A model generated the notes under the pieces. That model saw nothing but the letters and a program-made list of their open reading frames with translations. It searched no databases and was not told where the DNA came from. DNA of 64,000 nucleotides, taken from NCBI RefSeq assembly GCF_000269985.1, contig NC_016109.1, positions 5,979,001-6,043,000 on the forward strand, written 5' to 3'. This DNA is from Kitasatospora setae KM-6054 (lineage in GTDB: Bacteria; Actinomycetota; Actinomycetes; Streptomycetales; Streptomycetaceae). The position numbers and the translations under genes were made by a program. How positions within the stretch are numbered: position 1 is the first letter of the stretch; every line of letters begins with the position of its first letter. Of this stretch, positions 16,220 to 25,504 are shown one piece after another.

Positions 16220-17980
16220 TTGGCCAGCACCCTCACCGGCGTCCCCCCGGCCGTCCAGCCGGCGGCCGGGCACCCCGCCCCGGACCCGCTGCTCGACCCC
16301 GACCCGGCCGTCGCCGCCGAACACGCCGCCACCGAGAGCCTGTTGCGCTGCTGGGCCCGGGAGACCGCGGCCGAGCGCCCCGACGGCGACCTGCTGCGGA
16401 TCCCGGTGCTCGGCGGCGCCGCCGAGCTCTCCGCGCCGGTCCGGCACTGGTCGGCCTGCGGCTGGCACCGCTTCGGCCCGGCCGCCGTCTCCACCGGCAC
16501 CGCCGGGCACCCGGTCGACGCGGTCACCGTCGCCGCCCTGGTGGCCGGCGCCACCGGCCGCCCCGAACCCGGCCAACTCGCCGACCTCACCGCCCGGGTG
16601 GCCGACTCGGTCGGCCGCACCGCCGAGATCCTCACCCACCGCCGGACGATCTCCGCCGCGCCCGCCGACCCGTTCCTGCGCGCCGAGCAGTCGCTGCTGC
16701 TCGGCCACCCGCTGCACCCCACCCCGAAGAGCCGCGACGGCCTCGGCCCCGCCCAGTCCGCCGCGTACTCCCCGGAGCTGCACGGCAGCTTCCGGCTGCA
16801 CTGGTGGGCCGCGCACCGCTCGCTGCTGGCCGGCGACTCGGCCGCCGGCACCCCGGTCGAGCGGCTCACCGCCGAGCTGTACGGCCGCACCCCGCCCGCC
16901 GGGACCGCCGTGCTGCCGCTGCACCCCTGGCAGGCCCGGGAGCTGGCGCTGCGCCCGGCCGTCGCCGAACTGCTGGAGCTCGGCCTGCTCACCGACCTCG
17001 GCCAGCACGGCGAGCCCTGGCACCCCACCAGCTCGGTGCGCACCGTCTGCCGGCCCGGCACCCCGTGGATGCTCAAGCTCTCGCTGGGCCTGCGGATCAC
17101 CAACTCCCGCCGGGAGAACCTCCGCAAGGAACTGCACCGCGGCGCCGAGGTGCACCGGCTGCTGGAGGCCGGCCTGTCCGACCGCTGGAAGGCCGCCCAC
17201 CCCGGTTTCGACATCGTCCGCGACCCGGCCTGGATCGGCGTCGACCACCCCGCGCTGGCCGACCCCAACGGCCTGGACACCGTGCTGCGGCAGATGCCGT
17301 TCGGCCCCGCCGACCGGGCGCTCTGCGTCGCCGGACTGGTCGCCGAGCAGCCGATCGGCCGACTCGACTCGCAACTGTCGGACATCATCGGCGAGTTGGC
17401 CGCCCGCACCGGCCGCTCCACGCCGACCGTCGCCACCGAGTGGTTCCTCCGCTACCTGGACGCCGTCGTCCTGCCGATCCTCTGGCTGGACGGGCAGGCC
17501 GGCATCGCCCTGGAGGCCCACCAGCAGAACAGCCTGGTCCTGCTGGACACCCTCGGCTGGCCCACCGGCGGCCGCTACCGCGACAACCAGGGCTACTACT
17601 TCCGCGCCTCGCACGCCGACCGGCTGCGCGCCCTGCTGCCCAACCTCGGCGAGCACAGCGACACCTTCGTGCCCGACCCGGTCGCCGACGAGCGCTTCGC
17701 CTACTACCTCGGCATCAACCACGTCCTCGGCCTGATCGGCGCCTTCGGCTCCCAGGGCCTCGCCGACGAACAGCTGCTGCTGGCCGCGTTGCGCCGCTTC
17801 CTGGCCGGCCCCGCCGCCACCGCCACCGGCTCCGGGCTGCCCGCCCACCTGCTGGACGCCCCCACCCTGCGCTGCAAGGCCAACCTGCTCACCCGGCTGC
17901 ACGGCCTGGACGAACTGGTCGGCCCGGTCGAGACCCAGTCGGTGTACGTCGAGATCGACAACCCGGTGGCCCGGGCGTGA
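16220..17980 (+). CDS. IucA/IucC-family siderophore synthetase, IucA/AcsD-like
   Basis: A 586-residue NRPS-independent siderophore (NIS) synthetase, an adenylating ligase joining a carboxylate, commonly citrate, to an amine or hydroxylamine. Family motifs: GHPLHPTPKSRDG (ATP-binding), LPLHPWQAREL, SSVRTVCRPGTPWMLKLSL and the EAHQQNSLVLLD loop. A ferric-reductase-like C-terminus follows. The TTG start at 16220 is supported by AAGGAG 5 nt upstream; no ATG or GTG gives a better start. It is first in a four-gene operon. The canonical GHPxHPxxK and EAHxQN motifs fit a type A, citrate-using enzyme, but substrate cannot be read from sequence alone. Confidence 0.92.
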   Translation: MASTLTGVPPAVQPAAGHPAPDPLLDPDPAVAAEHAATESLLRCWARETAAERPDGDLLRIPVLGGAAELSAPVRHWSACGWHRFGPAAVSTGTAGHPVDAVTVAALVAGATGRPEPGQLADLTARVADSVGRTAEILTHRRTISAAPADPFLRAEQSLLLGHPLHPTPKSRDGLGPAQSAAYSPELHGSFRLHWWAAHRSLLAGDSAAGTPVERLTAELYGRTPPAGTAVLPLHPWQARELALRPAVAELLELGLLTDLGQHGEPWHPTSSVRTVCRPGTPWMLKLSLGLRITNSRRENLRKELHRGAEVHRLLEAGLSDRWKAAHPGFDIVRDPAWIGVDHPALADPNGLDTVLRQMPFGPADRALCVAGLVAEQPIGRLDSQLSDIIGELAARTGRSTPTVATEWFLRYLDAVVLPILWLDGQAGIALEAHQQNSLVLLDTLGWPTGGRYRDNQGYYFRASHADRLRALLPNLGEHSDTFVPDPVADERFAYYLGINHVLGLIGAFGSQGLADEQLLLAALRRFLAGPAATATGSGLPAHLLDAPTLRCKANLLTRLHGLDELVGPVETQSVYVEIDNPVARA

Positions 17981-18534
17981 TCCCGGCGACCGGGACGATC
18001 CCCACCCCTGCCGGCCCGCTGGTCCTGCGCACGGTCGACCCCGCGACCGACCTCGACCTGCTGGCCGGCTGGATGAACGACCCGGACACCGACCGCTGGT
18101 GGGCCCTCGCGGGCCCGCCCGCCACCACCGCCGCCCACCTCGCCGCGCAGCTCGACGGCGACGGCCGCAGCCGCCCGGTGCTGGCCCTGCTCGACGCGGT
18201 GCCCACCGGCTACTTCGAGCTGTACCGGGCCGACCTCGACCCGCTCGCCGCGCACTACCCCGCCCGCCCGCACGACCTCGGCGTGCACCTGCTGCTGGCC
18301 CCCGCCGCCCGCGGCCGGGGCCTGGCCGCCCCGCTGCTCGCCGCGACCGCCGCCCGGCTGCTGGAGCGCGAACCCCGCTGCACCCGGGTGCTCGCCGAAC
18401 CCGACGTCCGCAACGCGCCCTCCGTCCGGGCGTTCGCCCGGGCCGGGTTCACCCGCGCCGCCGACCTCGACCTGCCCGACAAGCGCGCCGCCCTGATGAT
18501 CCGCCGGCGCGCCGACCCCACCGCCGCCACCTAG
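17977..18534 (+). CDS. Siderophore-type GNAT N-acyltransferase, IucB-like
   Basis: A 185-residue GNAT acyltransferase. The GTG at 17977 overlaps the preceding stop by 4 nt (GTGA), so translation is coupled. The sequence FELYRADLDPLAAHY and LGVHLLLAP, with the acyl-CoA loop RGRGLA, matches the siderophore acetyltransferase group (IucB, Acetyltransf_8), not general GNATs. It would acylate the N-hydroxyl-amine made by the monooxygenase encoded next, giving the hydroxamate. The acyl donor (acetyl- or succinyl-CoA) is not decidable from sequence. Confidence 0.9.
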   Translation: MIPATGTIPTPAGPLVLRTVDPATDLDLLAGWMNDPDTDRWWALAGPPATTAAHLAAQLDGDGRSRPVLALLDAVPTGYFELYRADLDPLAAHYPARPHDLGVHLLLAPAARGRGLAAPLLAATAARLLEREPRCTRVLAEPDVRNAPSVRAFARAGFTRAADLDLPDKRAALMIRRRADPTAAT

Positions 18535-18540
18535 GACGAC

Positions 18541-19917
18541 ATGACCTCCCACGACGACACGGCGGGCCGGCCGCCCGAGCCGTACGACCTGATCGGCGTC
18601 GGCATCGGCCCGTTCAACCTCTCGCTGGCCGCGCTCGCCGACCGGGCCGAGACCGTCAGCGCGCTGTTCCTCGACGCCCGCCCCGAGTTCCGCTGGCACC
18701 CCGGCATGCTCGTCGACGGCGCCCGGATGCAGGTCCCGTTCCTGGCCGACCTGGTCACCCTGGTCGACCCCACCAACCCGTGGTCCTTCCTCAACTACCT
18801 GCGCGAGAAGCAGCGGCTGTTCCCGTTCTACTTCAGCGAGCGCTTCCAACTGCCCCGCCGCGAGTACGAGGACTACTGCCGGTGGGCCGCCCACGCGCTG
18901 CCGAACTGCCGCTTCGACAGCCCGGTCACCGCCGTCCACTGGGACGCCGCGGAGGAGCACTACCTGGTGCGCGCCGCCGGGGAGACGCACCGCGCCCGCA
19001 ACCTCGTCCTCGGCACCGGCACCGAACCCGCCCGCCCCGAGTCCTTCGCCCCGCTGCGCCGCCACCCCGCCGTGCTGCACTCCGCCGACTACCTGACCCG
19101 GCGGCACGAACTCGACGCGGCCCGGGACGTCACGGTGGTCGGATCCGGCCAGTCCGGCGCCGAGGTCTTCCTCGACCTGCTGCGCCACCGGGCCGGCGAC
19201 GGCACCCGGCTGCGCTGGCTCACCCGCACCCGGGCGCTCGCCCCGATGGAGTACTCCAAACTCGGCCTGGAGCAGTTCACCCCCGACTACACCCGGTACT
19301 TCCACGGCCTGCCCGCCGACGTCCGGGACGCCCTCGTCCCCGCCCAGTGGCAGCTGCACAAGGCCGCCAGCGCCGAGACCCTCGCCGAGATCCACGACCA
19401 CCTGTACGAGCGCACGATCGGCCGCCCGATCGACGCCGAACCGGTCGAGATCCTCCCCGGCACCGCCGTCACCGAGGCCGGGCAGGGCCCCTGCGGCGGC
19501 CTCGAACTGCACTGCCGGCACGCCGACTCCGGCCGCCGCCACCTGGTCCGCACCGACGCCGTGGTGCTGGCCACCGGCTACCGGGCGGTCCGGCCCGCCG
19601 CGCTCGACCCGATCGCCGAGCTGGTCGACTGGGACGAGCAGGGCCGCTACCGGGTCGACCTCGACCACCGGGTCGCCACCCGGCCGGAACTCACCGGCGG
19701 TCTGTACGTCCAGAACGCCGAGCTGCACACTCACGGTGTCGGCACCCCGGACCTCGGACTCGGCGCGCACCGCGCCGCCGTGATCCTGAACGCCGTCGCG
19801 GGCAGGACCCTCCACCCGCTGCCCCACCGCACCGCCTGGACCACCTTCGCACCGCCGCTCGCGGCGGCGCTCCCGCGACCCCAGGAAGGGACCGAGCGTG
19901 CCGCAGCCCGCCGCTGA
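18541..19917 (+). CDS. Lysine/diamine N-monooxygenase, IucD/DesB-like
   Basis: A 458-residue flavin-dependent N-hydroxylating monooxygenase. The FAD site is VGIGPFNLSLA near the N-terminus; PEFRWHPGM and FLADLVTLVDPTNPW are strongly conserved in this family; the NADPH site is VVGSGQSGAEVF; ATGYR near the C-terminus closes the FAD domain. It hydroxylates a primary amine of lysine, cadaverine, putrescine or 1,3-diaminopropane. It starts 6 nt after the acyltransferase stop. Which amine is used cannot be told; no decarboxylase gene is present in the operon, unlike desferrioxamine clusters. Confidence 0.93.
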   Translation: MTSHDDTAGRPPEPYDLIGVGIGPFNLSLAALADRAETVSALFLDARPEFRWHPGMLVDGARMQVPFLADLVTLVDPTNPWSFLNYLREKQRLFPFYFSERFQLPRREYEDYCRWAAHALPNCRFDSPVTAVHWDAAEEHYLVRAAGETHRARNLVLGTGTEPARPESFAPLRRHPAVLHSADYLTRRHELDAARDVTVVGSGQSGAEVFLDLLRHRAGDGTRLRWLTRTRALAPMEYSKLGLEQFTPDYTRYFHGLPADVRDALVPAQWQLHKAASAETLAEIHDHLYERTIGRPIDAEPVEILPGTAVTEAGQGPCGGLELHCRHADSGRRHLVRTDAVVLATGYRAVRPAALDPIAELVDWDEQGRYRVDLDHRVATRPELTGGLYVQNAELHTHGVGTPDLGLGAHRAAVILNAVAGRTLHPLPHRTAWTTFAPPLAAALPRPQEGTERAAARR

Positions 19918-21688
19918 ACCCGCACTCCACCTGCCGCCCCAGCTCACCTCCGAGCACTGGCGGGCCGCCGGCCGCGAGATGCTCGCCAAACTGCTCGGCG
20001 AGTTCGCCTACGAGGAGCTGCTGGACCCGCGGGCCGAGGGCGGCGACCGCTACCTGCTGCGCCTGCCCGACGCCGACTACCGGTTCACCGCCCGCCGCGG
20101 CGCGTACGGCAGCTGGCGGGTCGAGCCGGGGTCGGTCGAGGGCGGCGACGACCCGCTGCGCTTCCTCCAGCGGGCCCGGCACGTGCTCGGGCTGAGCGGC
20201 GACACCACCGGCCACCTGGTGCGCGAGCTCACCGCCACGCTGATCGCCGACGCCCACCTGCGGGCCACCGCGCTGACCGCCGCCGAACTCGCCGACCTCG
20301 ACCACGTCGCCCTGGAGGGCCGGCAGACCGGCCACCCGTGGATCGTCGCCAACAAGGGCCGGCTCGGCTTCTCCGCCACCGACGCGGCCGGCTGGACCCC
20401 GGAGGCCCGGCTGCCGCGCACCCTGCCCTGGCTGGCCGTGCACCGCAGCCTGGCCGAGTTCCGCGGCGACCCGACCATCTACGACACCGAGCTCGACCCC
20501 GCCTTCCGCCGCCAACTCGGCGACCGCGCCGACGAGTTCCACCTGCTTCCGGTGCACCCCTGGCAGTGGGACGAGACCGTGGTCGGCCTGTTCGCGCCGT
20601 GGATCGCCGACGGCCGGATCATCCCGCTGCCCACCGACGGCGACCTGCGGCTGCCCCAGCAGTCGATCCGCTCCTTCTTCAACCTCAGCCGCCCCGACCG
20701 GTGCACCGTCAAGCTGCCGCTCGCCGTCCTCAACACCCTGGTCTGGCGCGGCCTGCCCACCGAGCGCGCGCTCGCCGCCCCCGCCGTCACCGGCTGGATC
20801 CACCGGCTGCGCGACGGCGACCCGTACCTGCGCGACGAGTGCCGGGTGGTGCTGCTCGGCGAGATCGCCTCGGTCACCGTCGAGCACCCGCTGTACCGCG
20901 ACCTGCCCGACGCGCCCTACCAGTACAAGGAACTGCTCGGCGCGATCTGGCGCGAACCGCTCGGCCGCCACCTGGAGCCCGGCGAGCGCGCCCGCACGCT
21001 GGCCGCGCTGCTGCAGACCGGCTCGGACGGGCGGGCGCTGACCGCCGAGCTGGTGGCCCGCTCCGGGCTGGCCCCCCGGGAGTGGGCCGAGCGGCTGTTC
21101 GCCGCGATGCTGCCGCCGCTGCTGCACTTCCTGTACCGCTACGGCCTGGTGTTCTCCCCGCACGGCGAGAACGCCATCGTGGTCTTCGACCGGGACGACG
21201 TGCCGGTCCGGCTCGCGGTCAAGGACTTCGTCGACGACGTCAACCTCAGCGACCAGCCGCTGGCCGAACTCGCCGACCTGCCCGCCGACATCGCCGGGGT
21301 GCTCAACCGGGAGGAGCCCGACTACCTCTGCCAGTTCCTGCACTCCGGCCTGTTCATCGGCGTCTACCGCTACCTCGCCCCGCTCATGGAGGACCAACTC
21401 GGCCTGCCCGAGCAGGAGTTCTGGGGGCTGCTGGCCGAGCGGATCCGGGCCTGCCAGCGCCGGTTCCCCGAACTCGCCGACCGGCACAAGCTGTTCGACC
21501 TGTTCGCGCCCCGGATCGACCGGCTCTGCCTGAACCGCAACCGGCTGCTGCTGGACGGCTACCGGGACCGCCCCGACCGCCCGCACGCCGCCGTGCACGG
21601 CCAGGTCGACAACCCGCTGCACGCCGCCGCCCCGCCGCCCGCCCGGCTCCCCGCCCAGCCGTCCCGGGCTGTCAGTCCCGCCCCGTAG
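19898..21688 (+). CDS. IucA/IucC-family siderophore synthetase, IucC/DesD-like
   Basis: A 596-residue second NIS synthetase, overlapping the monooxygenase gene by 20 nt with AGGAAGGGA upstream of GTG 19898. Motifs: GHPWIVANKGRLGF, LLPVHPWQWDETV, LPQQSIRSFFNLSR, VKLPLAVLNTLVWRG and SPHGENAIVVFDR, the latter with VKDFVDDVNL. This pattern, with the N-terminal EHWRAAGREMLAKLLGEFAYEEL, is closer to DesD/IucC (type C, acting on succinylated or citryl intermediates) than the first synthetase. It ends 12 nt before dinG. Together the two synthetases can make a doubly substituted product. Confidence 0.92.
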   Translation: MPQPAAEPALHLPPQLTSEHWRAAGREMLAKLLGEFAYEELLDPRAEGGDRYLLRLPDADYRFTARRGAYGSWRVEPGSVEGGDDPLRFLQRARHVLGLSGDTTGHLVRELTATLIADAHLRATALTAAELADLDHVALEGRQTGHPWIVANKGRLGFSATDAAGWTPEARLPRTLPWLAVHRSLAEFRGDPTIYDTELDPAFRRQLGDRADEFHLLPVHPWQWDETVVGLFAPWIADGRIIPLPTDGDLRLPQQSIRSFFNLSRPDRCTVKLPLAVLNTLVWRGLPTERALAAPAVTGWIHRLRDGDPYLRDECRVVLLGEIASVTVEHPLYRDLPDAPYQYKELLGAIWREPLGRHLEPGERARTLAALLQTGSDGRALTAELVARSGLAPREWAERLFAAMLPPLLHFLYRYGLVFSPHGENAIVVFDRDDVPVRLAVKDFVDDVNLSDQPLAELADLPADIAGVLNREEPDYLCQFLHSGLFIGVYRYLAPLMEDQLGLPEQEFWGLLAERIRACQRRFPELADRHKLFDLFAPRIDRLCLNRNRLLLDGYRDRPDRPHAAVHGQVDNPLHAAAPPPARLPAQPSRAVSPAP

Positions 21689-21700
21689 GCTGGGGGCGTC

Positions 21701-23791
21701 ATGACGAACGACACCACCGAACCCCTGCCCGGCGGCCCGGAGACGGCCGAGACCCCCGCGCCGGCCCCCGCCTCCCGCCTCCCCGAGCTGCTGCACGCCG
21801 CCGTCGCCGCCGTCGGCGGCACCGAGCGGCCCGGCCAGGTCCGGATGGCCGAGGCGGTCTCCGCCGCCGTCGACGACGGCGAGCACCTGCTCGTCCAGGC
21901 CGGCACCGGCACCGGCAAGTCCCTCGCCTACCTGGTGCCCGCGCTCGCCCACGGCGACCGGGTGGTCGTCGCCACCGCGACGCTCGCCCTGCAGCGCCAG
22001 CTGGTCGAGCGCGACCTGCCGCGCACCGTCGAGGCGCTGCACCCGGTGCTGCGCCGCCGCCCGCTGTTCGCCATGCTCAAGGGCCGCTCCAACTACCTGT
22101 GCCTGCACCGGGCCAACGAGGGCACCCCGAGCGACGAGGGCGAGGGCCTGTTCGATCCGGTCGACGCGCTCGGCGGCCCCACCGGCAAGCTCGGCAAGGA
22201 CGTGCTCCGGCTGCGCGAGTGGGCCGAGGAGACCGAGACCGGCGACCGCGACGACCTCACCCCCGGCGTCTCCGACCGGGCCTGGGCCCAGCTCGCCGTC
22301 ACCTCCAAGGAGTGCCTGGGCGCCTCCCGCTGCGCCTACGGCGAGGAGTGCTTCGCCGAGCAGGCCCGCGAGCGCGCCAAGCTGGCCGACGTGGTGGTCA
22401 CCAACCACGCGATGCTCGCGATCGACGCGATCGAGGGCGCCCCGGTGCTGCCCGAGCACGGCCTGCTGATCATCGACGAGGCGCACGAGCTGGTGAACCG
22501 GGTCACCGGCGCGGCCACCGCCGAGCTGACCGTCGGCGCGGTCAACCGGGCGGTCAAGCGCGCCGCCAAACTCGCCAACGAGAAGGCGGTGGACGCGCTG
22601 CAGGCCGCCGCCGAGAACTTCCACGGCCTGATGGAGACCGCCCAGCCCGGCCAGGTCGACGAGCTCCCCGAGTACCTCGGCTACGCCGTCGCCGCCATCC
22701 GGGACGCCTGCCGCCAGGTGATCACCTCGCTCGGCGAGACCAGGGACAAGGGCCTCACCGACGAGGACGCCGTCCGCAAGCAGGCGATGGCCTCCGCCGA
22801 GACGCTGCACGAGACGGCGGACCGGCTGCTCACCGGCTCCGAGTACGACGTGGTCTGGATCGAGCGCTCCGACCGCTTCGGCCCGGGCACCGCCTCGCTG
22901 CGGGTCGCCCCGCTGTCGGTCTCCGGCCTGCTCCGGGAGAACCTGTACAAGGACCGCTCGGTCGTCCTGACCTCCGCCACCCTCAAGCTCGGCGGCGACT
23001 TCAACGGCGTCGCCGCCTCGCTCGGCCTGCCCGGCGAGACCCGGCTCCCCGACCAGCGCACCCCCGACGGCCCCGCCGCCGAGACCGGCGAGGACGCCCC
23101 GCCGTACTGGCGCGGGCTGGACGTCGGCTCCCCGTTCAGCTACCCCAAGCAGGGCATCCTCTACGTCGCCAAGCACCTCCCGCCGCCCGGCCGGGAGCCC
23201 GACCGGCCCGAGATGCTGGACGAGCTGACCGAGCTGATCGGCGCGGCCGGCGGGCGCACCCTCGGCCTGTTCTCCTCGATGCGGGCCGCCCAGACCGCCG
23301 CCGAGAAGCTCCGCGAACGGCTCGACGTGCCGATCCTGCTCCAGGGCGAGGACACCCTCGGCGAGCTCATCAAGACCTTCGCGGCGGACGCCGAGACCTG
23401 CCTGTTCGGCACCCTCTCGCTCTGGCAGGGCGTCGACGTGCCCGGCTCGGCCTGCCAGCTCGTCGTGATGGACCGGATCCCCTTCCCCCGGCCGGACGAC
23501 CCGCTGATGAGCGCCCGGCAGAAGGACGTCGAGGCCCGCGGCGGCAACGGCTTCATGGCGGTCGCCGCCACCCACGCCGCGCTGCTGATGGCCCAGGGCG
23601 CCGGCCGGCTGGTCCGGGCCGCCGACGACAAGGGCATCGTCGCGGTCCTCGACCCGCGGCTGGCCACCGCCCGGTACGGCGGCTTCTTCCGCTCCTCCAT
23701 GCCGGACTTCTGGTACACCACCGACCGCAACCAGGTCCGCCGCTCGCTCGCCGCGATCGACGCCGCCGCCCCGCCGGTCAAGCAGCGCTGA
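21701..23791 (+). CDS. dinG: ATP-dependent DNA helicase DinG family
   Basis: A 696-residue superfamily 2 helicase of the XPD/DinG type that unwinds DNA 5'-3' and resolves R-loops and G-quadruplexes in repair. Walker A is AGTGTGKS near residue 66; the DEAH box starts at Asp259 in IIDEAHELVNR. Four Cys placed like the XPD-type iron-sulphur ligands are at 134, 205, 211 and 217. C-terminal motifs include LFGTLSLWQGVDVPG and QGAGRLVR. TAGGCT, overlapping the preceding stop, lies 9 nt before the ATG and may be a -10, so dinG may be transcribed apart from the siderophore operon. It converges on lexA. Confidence 0.92.
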   Translation: MTNDTTEPLPGGPETAETPAPAPASRLPELLHAAVAAVGGTERPGQVRMAEAVSAAVDDGEHLLVQAGTGTGKSLAYLVPALAHGDRVVVATATLALQRQLVERDLPRTVEALHPVLRRRPLFAMLKGRSNYLCLHRANEGTPSDEGEGLFDPVDALGGPTGKLGKDVLRLREWAEETETGDRDDLTPGVSDRAWAQLAVTSKECLGASRCAYGEECFAEQARERAKLADVVVTNHAMLAIDAIEGAPVLPEHGLLIIDEAHELVNRVTGAATAELTVGAVNRAVKRAAKLANEKAVDALQAAAENFHGLMETAQPGQVDELPEYLGYAVAAIRDACRQVITSLGETRDKGLTDEDAVRKQAMASAETLHETADRLLTGSEYDVVWIERSDRFGPGTASLRVAPLSVSGLLRENLYKDRSVVLTSATLKLGGDFNGVAASLGLPGETRLPDQRTPDGPAAETGEDAPPYWRGLDVGSPFSYPKQGILYVAKHLPPPGREPDRPEMLDELTELIGAAGGRTLGLFSSMRAAQTAAEKLRERLDVPILLQGEDTLGELIKTFAADAETCLFGTLSLWQGVDVPGSACQLVVMDRIPFPRPDDPLMSARQKDVEARGGNGFMAVAATHAALLMAQGAGRLVRAADDKGIVAVLDPRLATARYGGFFRSSMPDFWYTTDRNQVRRSLAAIDAAAPPVKQR

Positions 23792-23795
23792 GCGG

Positions 23796-23842
23796 GCACG
23801 CGGAAGGCCGGTCCCGTCGGGCGGGACCGGCCTTCCGCGTGC
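23796..23842. terminator. Bidirectional terminator between dinG and lexA
   Basis: A perfect 21-bp stem (23796-23816 with 23822-23842) around TCGGG, 5 nt after dinG and 10 nt after the lexA stop. Confidence 0.85.
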
Positions 23843-23851
23843 GGGGCGCGC

Positions 23852-24688
23852 TCAGAGGCGGCGCAGCACCGCCACCACCTTGCCCAGGATCGTCGCGTTG
23901 TCGCCCGGGATCGGCTCGTACGCGGCGTTGTGCGGCATCAGCCAGATCTTGCCGTCCTCGCGCTTCAGCCGCTTGACCGTCGCCTCGCCGTCGATCATCG
24001 CGGCCACGATGTCGCCGTTCTCGGCGACCGGCTGCTTGCGGACGGTCACCCAGTCGCCGTCGCAGATCGCGGCCTCGACCATGCTGTCGCCCTTCACCGT
24101 CAGCGCGAACAGCTCGCCCTCGCCGACCAGTTGGCGCGGCAGCGGGAAGACGTCCTCGACGGTCTGCTCGGCCAGGATCGGGCCGCCGGCCGCGATCCGG
24201 CCGACCAGCGGCACGTACGAGGTGGAGGGCCGGCCGGAGGTCTCGGTCGCCGTCGGGCGGGCCACCTCGACGCCGCGCACCTCGTAGGCGCGCGGGCGGT
24301 GCGGGTCGCGGCGCAGGAAGCCCTTGCGCTCCAGGGCCATCAGCTGGTGCGCCACCGAGGAGGTCGAGGACAGGCCGACGGCCTGGCCGATCTCCCGCAT
24401 GGACGGCGGGTACCCCCGGCGCTGGACGGAGTCCCGGATGACCTCGATGACCCGGCGCTGCCGCTCGGTCAGGCCCGCCTCGTCGGTGCGGATGCCGGGC
24501 GGCCGGCCGGGGAGCGAGCGGGCGACGGGGACGGGAGCACCGAGCGGGGTTTCCTCGATCGGCTGACTACGGCTCATGGTCTGATCCAGACTCTCCTGGT
24601 CAGTGGTGCGCGCGGAACGCTCCTGCACCGGGATGGCGGTCTTGGCTTCGGCGGTGTGCATGACGCTGGTGGCGCTGGGGGTGGACAT
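23852..24688 (-). CDS. lexA: SOS repressor LexA
   Basis: A 278-residue repressor-protease. A long low-complexity N-terminus precedes the winged helix [16 protein letters not shown] / [14 protein letters not shown] / [14 protein letters not shown]. The self-cleavage site is the Ala-Gly bond in GRIAAGGP; the catalytic dyad is Ser in KGDSMVEA and Lys in [11 protein letters not shown] 24688 is chosen because GAGAGGG lies about 9 nt upstream; ATG 24721 has no ribosome site and ATG at MSRSQPIEE would be a shorter option. An SOS box lies 73 nt upstream, so it should be autoregulated. Confidence 0.95.
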   Translation of the reverse strand: MSTPSATSVMHTAEAKTAIPVQERSARTTDQESLDQTMSRSQPIEETPLGAPVPVARSLPGRPPGIRTDEAGLTERQRRVIEVIRDSVQRRGYPPSMREIGQAVGLSSTSSVAHQLMALERKGFLRRDPHRPRAYEVRGVEVARPTATETSGRPSTSYVPLVGRIAAGGPILAEQTVEDVFPLPRQLVGEGELFALTVKGDSMVEAAICDGDWVTVRKQPVAENGDIVAAMIDGEATVKRLKREDGKIWLMPHNAAYEPIPGDNATILGKVVAVLRRL

Positions 24689-24760
24689 CGCGGCGACCCT
24701 CTCGTCGGGCTGGTGCTCCATCTGCCCAGCTCAACTGGCCCCTCTATCGAAAGGTTGCGC

Positions 24761-24774
24761 CAAACACACGTTCG
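24761..24774 (-). promoter_or_regulatory. LexA (SOS) box of lexA
   Basis: Read on the minus strand, CGAACGTGTGTTTG fits the Gram-positive consensus CGAACRNRYGTTYG at every position. It lies upstream of lexA and in the shared lexA/nrdR gap. Confidence 0.85.
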
Positions 24775-24824
24775 AGTGAATTTATTCGAGGTCGGCTGAC
24801 GTGATCAAGATTTCGGGTGTAAGT

Positions 24825-24838
24825 CGATCGCGTGTTCG
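24825..24838 (+). promoter_or_regulatory. Second, one-mismatch LexA box
   Basis: CGATCGCGTGTTCG (complement CGAACACGCGATCG) departs from the consensus at one position. It is centred 64 bp from the first box, toward nrdR, and could let LexA act on the nrdR promoter or cooperate at lexA. Confidence 0.5.
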
Positions 24839-24924
24839 ACTCTCGCGGTCGTCGGACAGTCTATGGCGCCGCCCCGCGAGCTGTCCCCGAAACCGCCCGT
24901 TCACTCGGCGTGGCGAAGTTTCCC

Positions 24925-24940
24925 ACACAACATCTAGTGG
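24925..24940 (+). promoter_or_regulatory. NrdR box upstream of nrdR
   Basis: ACACAACATCTAGTGG resembles the NrdR box ACACwATATwGTGT. A second, weaker match (GCACAGGTCTTGTGTT, 24958-24973) is centred 33 bp downstream, about three helical turns, as expected for paired NrdR boxes. This implies autoregulation of nrdR-nrdJ. Confidence 0.65.
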
Positions 24941-25027
24941 TCTACGCTCGCCATCGGGCACAGGTCTTGTGTTCGGGTAGCATGTTGTCTGTTGTACGCC
25001 GTCGGCCGGACAGGGAGGGAGTTCCAG

Positions 25028-25504
25028 GTGCACTGCCCCTTCTGCCGGCACCAGGACAGCAGAGTCGTGGACAGTCGGGCCAGCGACGACGGGAGCTCGA
25101 TCCGCCGCCGCCGGCAGTGCCCGGACTGCGGTCGCCGGTTCACCACCGTCGAGACCGCCACCCTGATGGTGATCAAGCGCAGCGGCGTCACCGAGCCCTT
25201 CTCCCGCGAGAAGGTGATCTCCGGCGTCCGCAAGGCCTGCCAGGGCCGCCCGGTCACCGAGGACGCGCTGGCCCAGCTCGGCCAGCGGGTCGAGGAGTGC
25301 GTGCGGGCCAGCGGCAGCGCGGAACTCTCCACCCACGACGTCGGGCTGGCCATACTCGGCCCGCTGCGGGACCTCGACGTGGTGGCCTACCTGCGCTTCG
25401 CCTCGGTCTACCGCGCCTTCGACAACCTCGAGGACTTCGAGGCGGCGATCGCGGAGCTGCGCGCCGAGCAGGCCGTCGCCCCCGAACCGGTGCCCGTGTC
25501 CTAG
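25028..25504 (+). CDS. nrdR: Transcriptional repressor NrdR
   Basis: A 158-residue nucleotide-sensing repressor of ribonucleotide reductase genes. The zinc ribbon uses Cys3, Cys6, Cys31 and Cys34 (CPFC and CPDC); an ATP-cone follows, with [19 protein letters not shown] 25028 is chosen because GGGAGGGA lies 7 nt upstream and the protein then begins MHCPFCRH, as in the family; the frame extends upstream to 24992 without homology. NrdJ is encoded 168 nt downstream. Confidence 0.95.
   Translation: MHCPFCRHQDSRVVDSRASDDGSSIRRRRQCPDCGRRFTTVETATLMVIKRSGVTEPFSREKVISGVRKACQGRPVTEDALAQLGQRVEECVRASGSAELSTHDVGLAILGPLRDLDVVAYLRFASVYRAFDNLEDFEAAIAELRAEQAVAPEPVPVS

Noticed and set aside
16804-17976. Possible extra protein overlapping the first siderophore gene, in the GNAT frame
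   Set aside because: The frame is open upstream of the GNAT gene but Pro/Arg-rich without family signs; the GTG at 17977 is the real start.
24689-24721. Longer start for LexA at ATG 24721
   Set aside because: No ribosome site precedes it, while ATG 24688 has GAGAGGG at proper distance.
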